Assembly (NCBI GenBank): GCA_942491955.1
Contig: CALOCV010000006.1
Span: 1 to 11,190, forward strand
Origin: CALOCV01 sp942491955
GTDB taxonomy: Bacteria > Chlamydiota > Chlamydiia > Chlamydiales > CALOCV01
Direction of reading: 5' to 3'
Length of the DNA stretch: 11,190 nt
Shown in pieces: positions 7,359 through 11,190 of the stretch; the first letter of the stretch is position 1, and every line of letters starts with the position of its first letter. The translations under genes were made by a program, and so were the position numbers. The notes beneath the pieces are model-generated. The model saw only the letters and a program-made list of their open reading frames with translations. It made no database searches and was not told the DNA's origin.

Positions 7359-8471
7359 ATGGAACCAATATTTACGACTACAGAAACTTATGCAAATCAT
7401 CTGCATACATCAATTACAACAGAAGAACAATTGCAAACAGCAATTTTAGAGGGAATATCAATACACGATTTTGAACAAGCTTTAAGTAGTTTTCAAAAAG
7501 AAATGGAGCCTGTGGATTTTAACGATTTTTTAAATATTTTGCTGGCATATAGTGTGACAGCGGCACAAAAGAACGTTGTAACAGCTCGGGATATTCAAAA
7601 TAAAATCTTGGAAAAAAATCCAAAATTGGATTTATCCTCAATTCGAGAGATAGTGATTGGCTTTGAAAATTCTCCTGTATCAATGCAAAAAATTCTAGAT
7701 CACTTTTTAAGCTCTTTACAAAATGAAAATTTCAAAAAAATAATTATTGACTATTTCGCTTTAGAGTTTACATCCTGTGAGACTCAAGAAAATAAGCAAG
7801 TTAAAGAATGTTTTTTTCATGTGTATCAGCCTTCTGAATCAGACACACTATCTTTGTTGAAAAATTTCCAGTCTAAAAGGAAAGTATATGCCAATGAACG
7901 TGTAATAAAAAAAGAAATGTTTTCCTTGATCATGTCTATCTATGCCAGTGTGGGTGGCGTTGTACCAAATCCGCAAGATGAAAGTAACAGTGAAACAGTG
8001 CAAAAACAATTGTTTTCAGAACTATCTTCTTTGGAGAGAAGTAGTAACGAGCAACGTTGTATTAAGGAATTCATACTCTTGTCTTATGCCTCTTTGGATG
8101 AGGTTTCTTTGGAAGAAGTTTTCCAATTGATAAAAGATCTCAAATGTCCACTGACCCCGATTTTAGTTCAGAAGATGGTCTCTAAATGGAGTTGCGATTT
8201 TTGTAAAATTTTAGAGAAAGTTCGCGAAACAACAGAGGGAGAAACTACTGTTTCACTACAGAAGACAGCTTTTTTATTTATGACCTTGCAATCTAATGAA
8301 GCAGAGTGGGTAGGCGAATTCCTTAATGAAGTAGACGGAAAGACATTCACGATGGACAGAGAAATGTGGGATCTTTTTGTCTACTATTGTGGAAAAGGTC
8401 CTTATCAAGATTTTGAATGCACTCAATTACAGGATGGACAATACCAGCTTACTACCTCTATTCAAACTTGA
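7359..8471 (+). CDS. Hypothetical protein, first copy of a tandem paralogous pair
   Basis: 370 residues, family not recognised. It is acidic, rich in predicted helix, and has no signal peptide or membrane segment. The N-terminal 20 residues are Ser/Thr-rich, as in many type III secreted proteins, but that is only suggestive. It is clearly homologous over its length to the next gene. Shared blocks are T-x-E-x-L-x-x-A near residue 22, F-E-Q-x-L-S-x-F near 38, L-R-E-I with E-N-S-P-V near 95-110, and a strongly conserved C-terminus. That end includes C-P-x-T-P-I-L-x-Q-K, T-T-E-G-E-x-T-V-S-L-Q-K-T, F-L-F-M-T-L, V-D-G-K-T-F-T, and G-P-Y ... D-G-x-Y-Q-L. The ATG at 7359 has only a weak AAGAG upstream. 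Base use is visibly more AT-rich than in the upstream 972-residue gene. Translated role unknown; a lineage-specific effector is one possibility. Confidence 0.85.
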   Translation: MEPIFTTTETYANHLHTSITTEEQLQTAILEGISIHDFEQALSSFQKEMEPVDFNDFLNILLAYSVTAAQKNVVTARDIQNKILEKNPKLDLSSIREIVIGFENSPVSMQKILDHFLSSLQNENFKKIIIDYFALEFTSCETQENKQVKECFFHVYQPSESDTLSLLKNFQSKRKVYANERVIKKEMFSLIMSIYASVGGVVPNPQDESNSETVQKQLFSELSSLERSSNEQRCIKEFILLSYASLDEVSLEEVFQLIKDLKCPLTPILVQKMVSKWSCDFCKILEKVRETTEGETTVSLQKTAFLFMTLQSNEAEWVGEFLNEVDGKTFTMDREMWDLFVYYCGKGPYQDFECTQLQDGQYQLTTSIQT

Positions 8472-8527
8472 GAGGCTTTAGCAAAACTATGCGTCTGATT
8501 GATTGTCGCAACTTGGGTTTTAATCCG

Positions 8528-8556
8528 TTGCAGGAAATTTTCCTATTTTTTAGAAT
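8528..8556 (+). promoter_or_regulatory. Candidate promoter of the second paralog
   Basis: TTGCAG (8528-8533), a 17-base spacer, and TAGAAT (8551-8556, 5 of 6 to TATAAT), giving a leader of about 25 bases. The same -35 hexamer and spacing precede the first paralog. No convincing terminator lies between the two genes, so read-through is also possible. Confidence 0.45.
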
Positions 8557-8586
8557 GTTGTCTTTTCAACCCCATAGGAACACGAT

Positions 8587-9726
8587 ATGGAACCTACGAC
8601 AGAGTCTTTTTCACTTTTTACAATATCTCTACAGACGCACATTAAAACGCAAGAGGACTTGGTACAAGCGGTTGCGCAGGGAATGAGCCGAATTCATTTT
8701 GAGCAAGAATTATCTACATTTAAAGAGCAATTAAAAAATCGTCCATCAGAGTGGAATGATTTGTTAAATAGGCTTGTAATATGCAATGGGGTAGCGGTTA
8801 AAAATAATATTTTACATGCTATTGATGTTCAAGCGTATGTGCTAGAACAAAAGCCAAAACTTTATCTCGCAACGCTTCGGGAGATATTAACCAAGTGCGA
8901 AAATTCGCCTGTGCGGGCAATAAAGCTTATCGAGGATTTTTTTCCATCTTCTTTGGATCAAGATTACAAGGAGCAGATCCTTAGGTATATCTTTCTAGAG
9001 TTGTTTTTGCGATGGCCTGTAGCGAATGAACAAGTTCGAAACGAGGTCTTCAACGAATTTAGTCCATCAATAGCAAAAGTGACAGTAGAGAATATAAAAG
9101 AAGCTATGAAAGAAGATATAGAAGAAGGTAAAAAAGAAGATTTTGCGAGATTCTTAGTCATTTTTAAATCAATTTTTTTCCCCAACAAAGAGTCCATTGG
9201 GGATCAACTCGCGAATATCCATCAAATCCATAAGTGTTTAGTGCAGAAAAAAAGAGATTCTCAAGCCACAGAAATAAACCTGTTAGAACTTTTTCCGGAA
9301 CACTCGAAGGATTTGTTCTATTTAAATCAAGCGACTCTTCTCTATTCTGTGGATGTGGGTTTTTCTCTGCAAGCAGTTTTCCAATTGATGGAAGGGCTTG
9401 AATGTCCAATGACTCCGATTTTGCTTCAGAAAATAATCTCCTACGCAGATTTAGATTCAGATTTAAATTTGATTTTAGAAAAAATTCGAACAACAACAGA
9501 AGGCGAAAAGACGGTTTCGTTACAGAAGACGTTTTTTCTATTTATGACCTTGTTACCCAGTGACAAAACATGGGTGAAAAATTTTCTTGATCATGTAGAC
9601 GGAAAGACATTCACGATCGACGAAGAAATATGGAATCTTTTTACCAGCTATTGGGGAGAAGGGCCGTATGAAGGATGGTCACACACTCTCTTAGCTGATG
9701 GGCGATATCAATTGAGTCTTACGTAA
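8587..9726 (+). CDS. Hypothetical protein, second copy of the tandem paralogous pair
   Basis: 379 residues, same unnamed family as the preceding gene and probably derived by tandem duplication. The two start alike (M-E-P-x-x-x-x) and share the C-terminal blocks listed for the first copy. An identical 23-base stretch is at 9595-9617 and 8331-8353. The middle third (about residues 150-240) is the most diverged and here contains a charged helix with repeated K/E (K-E-A-M-K-E-D-I-E-E-G-K-K-E-D). The two cysteines before K-I-L-E-K in the first copy are absent. The ATG at 8587 has AGGA 8 bases upstream, a better site than that of the first copy. No signal peptide or membrane helix is seen. Function unknown. 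Confidence 0.86.
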   Translation: MEPTTESFSLFTISLQTHIKTQEDLVQAVAQGMSRIHFEQELSTFKEQLKNRPSEWNDLLNRLVICNGVAVKNNILHAIDVQAYVLEQKPKLYLATLREILTKCENSPVRAIKLIEDFFPSSLDQDYKEQILRYIFLELFLRWPVANEQVRNEVFNEFSPSIAKVTVENIKEAMKEDIEEGKKEDFARFLVIFKSIFFPNKESIGDQLANIHQIHKCLVQKKRDSQATEINLLELFPEHSKDLFYLNQATLLYSVDVGFSLQAVFQLMEGLECPMTPILLQKIISYADLDSDLNLILEKIRTTTEGEKTVSLQKTFFLFMTLLPSDKTWVKNFLDHVDGKTFTIDEEIWNLFTSYWGEGPYEGWSHTLLADGRYQLSLT

Positions 9727-9738
9727 GAACCCGACCCA

Positions 9739-9768
9739 TTGACCAAAAGAGACCTTTCGTGGTATAAA
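9739..9768 (+). promoter_or_regulatory. Promoter of the outer-membrane protein gene
   Basis: TTGACC (9739-9744, 5 of 6 to consensus), an 18-base spacer, and TATAAA (9763-9768, 5 of 6) followed by AT. This is the best sigma-70-type (sigma-66 in chlamydiae) promoter in the window. Its leader of about 38 bases holds a nine-T tract (9792-9800) immediately before GGAG. Confidence 0.65.
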
Positions 9769-9800
9769 ATTCTCCTTTATTCTTGATTTTCTTTTTTTTT

Positions 9801-9804
9801 GGAG
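9801..9804 (+). promoter_or_regulatory. Ribosome-binding site GGAG of the outer-membrane protein gene
   Basis: GGAG lies 8 bases before the ATG at 9813. It decides the start: the in-frame TTG at 9783 lies upstream of it and would add a poorly placed phenylalanine-rich extension. Confidence 0.7.
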
Positions 9805-9812
9805 TTCTTTAT

Positions 9813-11161
9813 ATGCAGCGGGTCTCTTCATATGTCTTTATTTTTCTCTCTCTGATTCTCGGTTTGTCGATACCCTATACCCTTTTTGCTCAAGATGAAG
9901 ATGATGAGCAAGAGACAAGTTCCAAAGAATTCTTGGTGGGAGAGATTATCCTGCTGTTAAAGAATTTTTGTTCGTTAATGAAGGGACCGATCTCGAAGAA
10001 AAAAGCCAAGACCTCAACATCAGTGGAGATGTTCGACCCTGCTGGTCCAACTTGCACGAATGGGCACGAGGGGTTTCTTTGCGAGGGAACGGTGCTGTTG
10101 ATAAAGATGGTTTACCCATTTCAACGAATGATTTCGATATTCAGTACAACTTCCGTTTAGACTATGATACGGAAAATGCTTGGGCTCGAGCTCATGTCCG
10201 GTTTGATAATGGAATGGGAACGGGAAATCCCACAGGTGAGGTGTGCGTACCGATCCGGAGAATTGTTTTGGTAGTTGGTGATTCCAATCGAGTGAACCTT
10301 CGTTCAGCCTACCTTGGATATAAAGTGTATGCCGATGGTTGCCAGCGGTTTGATGTGGAAATTGGTCGGAGAAAGCTCTATCAAGTATTTGATTCATATA
10401 TCCAATTTTTAAGCCGTTTTGATGGGCTTTATTTACACTACACGCGGGATATGAATATTTGGGATCTCGATTGTAAATGGATTGCAGGTGTTGTTGATGA
10501 GCGCGTAAATCAATTTTTTTATGGAACACAAATCAGTCTCCTCGATTTTTATGATACGGGTCTTGATATCAAGTACTCGCTTGTCTATTGGAGATTGCGG
10601 CGTCCTAACCGTGCTGGTGTCAAGAATGCAGCAGGATGGCGGTTCATCAACTCACAAGTGACGCTCCAGTACTATATTCCTCCTGAAATTTTTGGTACTC
10701 CTGTGAATCTATTCGGTGCTGTTGTCTACAACCATGCTGCCGATCGATTGGGAACGATTCCAAACTTGACCATCCCCGATCCCAATAACCCTGAGAAGCC
10801 TTTTCCTGGTGCGGGGACGTTGACGATCAACAGCAAAAAGAACATGGGTTGGTATGCGGGTGTTCTTTTCGGCGAGGTCTTACAGCAGGGGGATTATGCA
10901 TTCAACCTGAATTACAGGTCATTTTGGCTGAGCATGTCTGATTGCGATATGGAGGAATCGGGTACCAGTACGTTGAACACGACCTTTCTGCGAATTACAG
11001 TGATATCAATTTCCGCGGTTGGCACTTTTCTTTTCTGTATGGATTGACTGATAATCTTTCTGTAGAGGCGACGTGGGAATCTTCAAGTGCGGATGATCCT
11101 CGTATTGGTGGAACTCATGAGTACACCTTCTTCAACGTAATTTTCATTTTTGCCTTTTTAG
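9813..11161 (+). pseudogene. MOMP-like beta-barrel outer-membrane protein, frame-disrupted
   Basis: Resembles the outer-membrane barrel family expanded in environmental chlamydiae (family recognition from memory). A signal peptide begins at 9813 (M-Q-R-V-S-S-Y then a hydrophobic core) with likely cleavage at L-F-A|Q-D-E near residue 26. The mature protein shows G-D-V-R ... W, N-D-F-D-I-Q-Y-N-F-R-L-D-Y, A-Y-L-G-Y, D-V-E-I-G-R-R-K-L-Y-x-V-F-D-S, Q-F-L-S-R-F-D-G and V-V-D-E-R-V-N as alternating barrel strands. It shifts frame at about 9935-9944, where L-G-G-R-D-Y-P-A-V-K-E-F resumes, and at about 10952-10956, where M-E continues as G-I-G-Y-Q-Y-V-E-H. Each is explained by one missing base. The barrel then runs to N-V-I-F-I-F-A-F, a typical final aromatic. 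One extra T in 11155-11159 would hide the TAG at 11159-11161; otherwise the frame runs off the window. The minus-strand frame at 10020-10529 is a shadow. Confidence 0.75.
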
Positions 11162-11190
11162 CGATGTTTTGGATCAAAGAACCTGTTCAA

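Noticed and set aside
8508..8531. GCAAC/GTTGC stem between the two paralogs as a terminator
   Set aside because: Only five pairs plus a bulge and no T tract directly after; it also overlaps the candidate -35 of the second paralog.
10020..10529. 169-residue minus-strand open frame
   Set aside because: It lies opposite the barrel protein, whose plus-strand strands match the family pattern; the minus product has no recognisable features.

Overview
The window reads as chromosomal DNA of a chlamydia-like (Chlamydiae/Parachlamydiales-type) intracellular bacterium. This is an inference from gene content. The right-hand gene looks like the MOMP-like beta-barrel outer-membrane proteins that are expanded in environmental chlamydiae, and it sits beside large unclassified proteins and housekeeping genes. 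The species cannot be fixed from the sequence alone.

Left block, minus strand (164-4130): threonyl-tRNA synthetase (thrS), a 12-helix MATE-family exporter and a small heat-shock protein (Hsp20) lie head to tail, read from right to left. The thrS reading frame is broken inside catalytic motif 2. The gap after hsp20, the gap after the MATE gene, and the divergent gap upstream of hsp20 each hold a different long inverted repeat: 19-bp perfect arms, 25-bp perfect arms, and 26-bp arms with two mismatches. The first 163 bases hold no clear gene but fold into a run of hairpins.

Middle (4353-7271), plus strand: a TTG-started 972-residue protein of unknown function, transcribed divergently from hsp20. 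It has a papain-like Q-N-x-G-S-C-F-A motif near residue 184, a central coiled coil, and a conserved-looking C-terminal domain. It may be a cysteine peptidase or a related fold.

Right block, plus strand (7302-11161): two tandem, diverged copies of an AT-rich, mostly helical, unclassified protein (370 and 379 residues). Each has its own candidate promoter of the same design (TTGCAG, 17 bases, TA-rich -10). They are followed by a well-formed promoter and an outer-membrane beta-barrel gene with a signal peptide. The barrel gene has two internal frame breaks and a probable third at its extreme C-terminus.

The window carries four apparent frame breaks, one in thrS and three in the barrel gene, while about 7 kb of other coding sequence is intact. 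At least two of the four are explained by one missing base in a short G-rich run, so consensus errors must be separated from true gene decay. The most likely undescribed biology is the 972-residue protein and the paralogous pair next to it.
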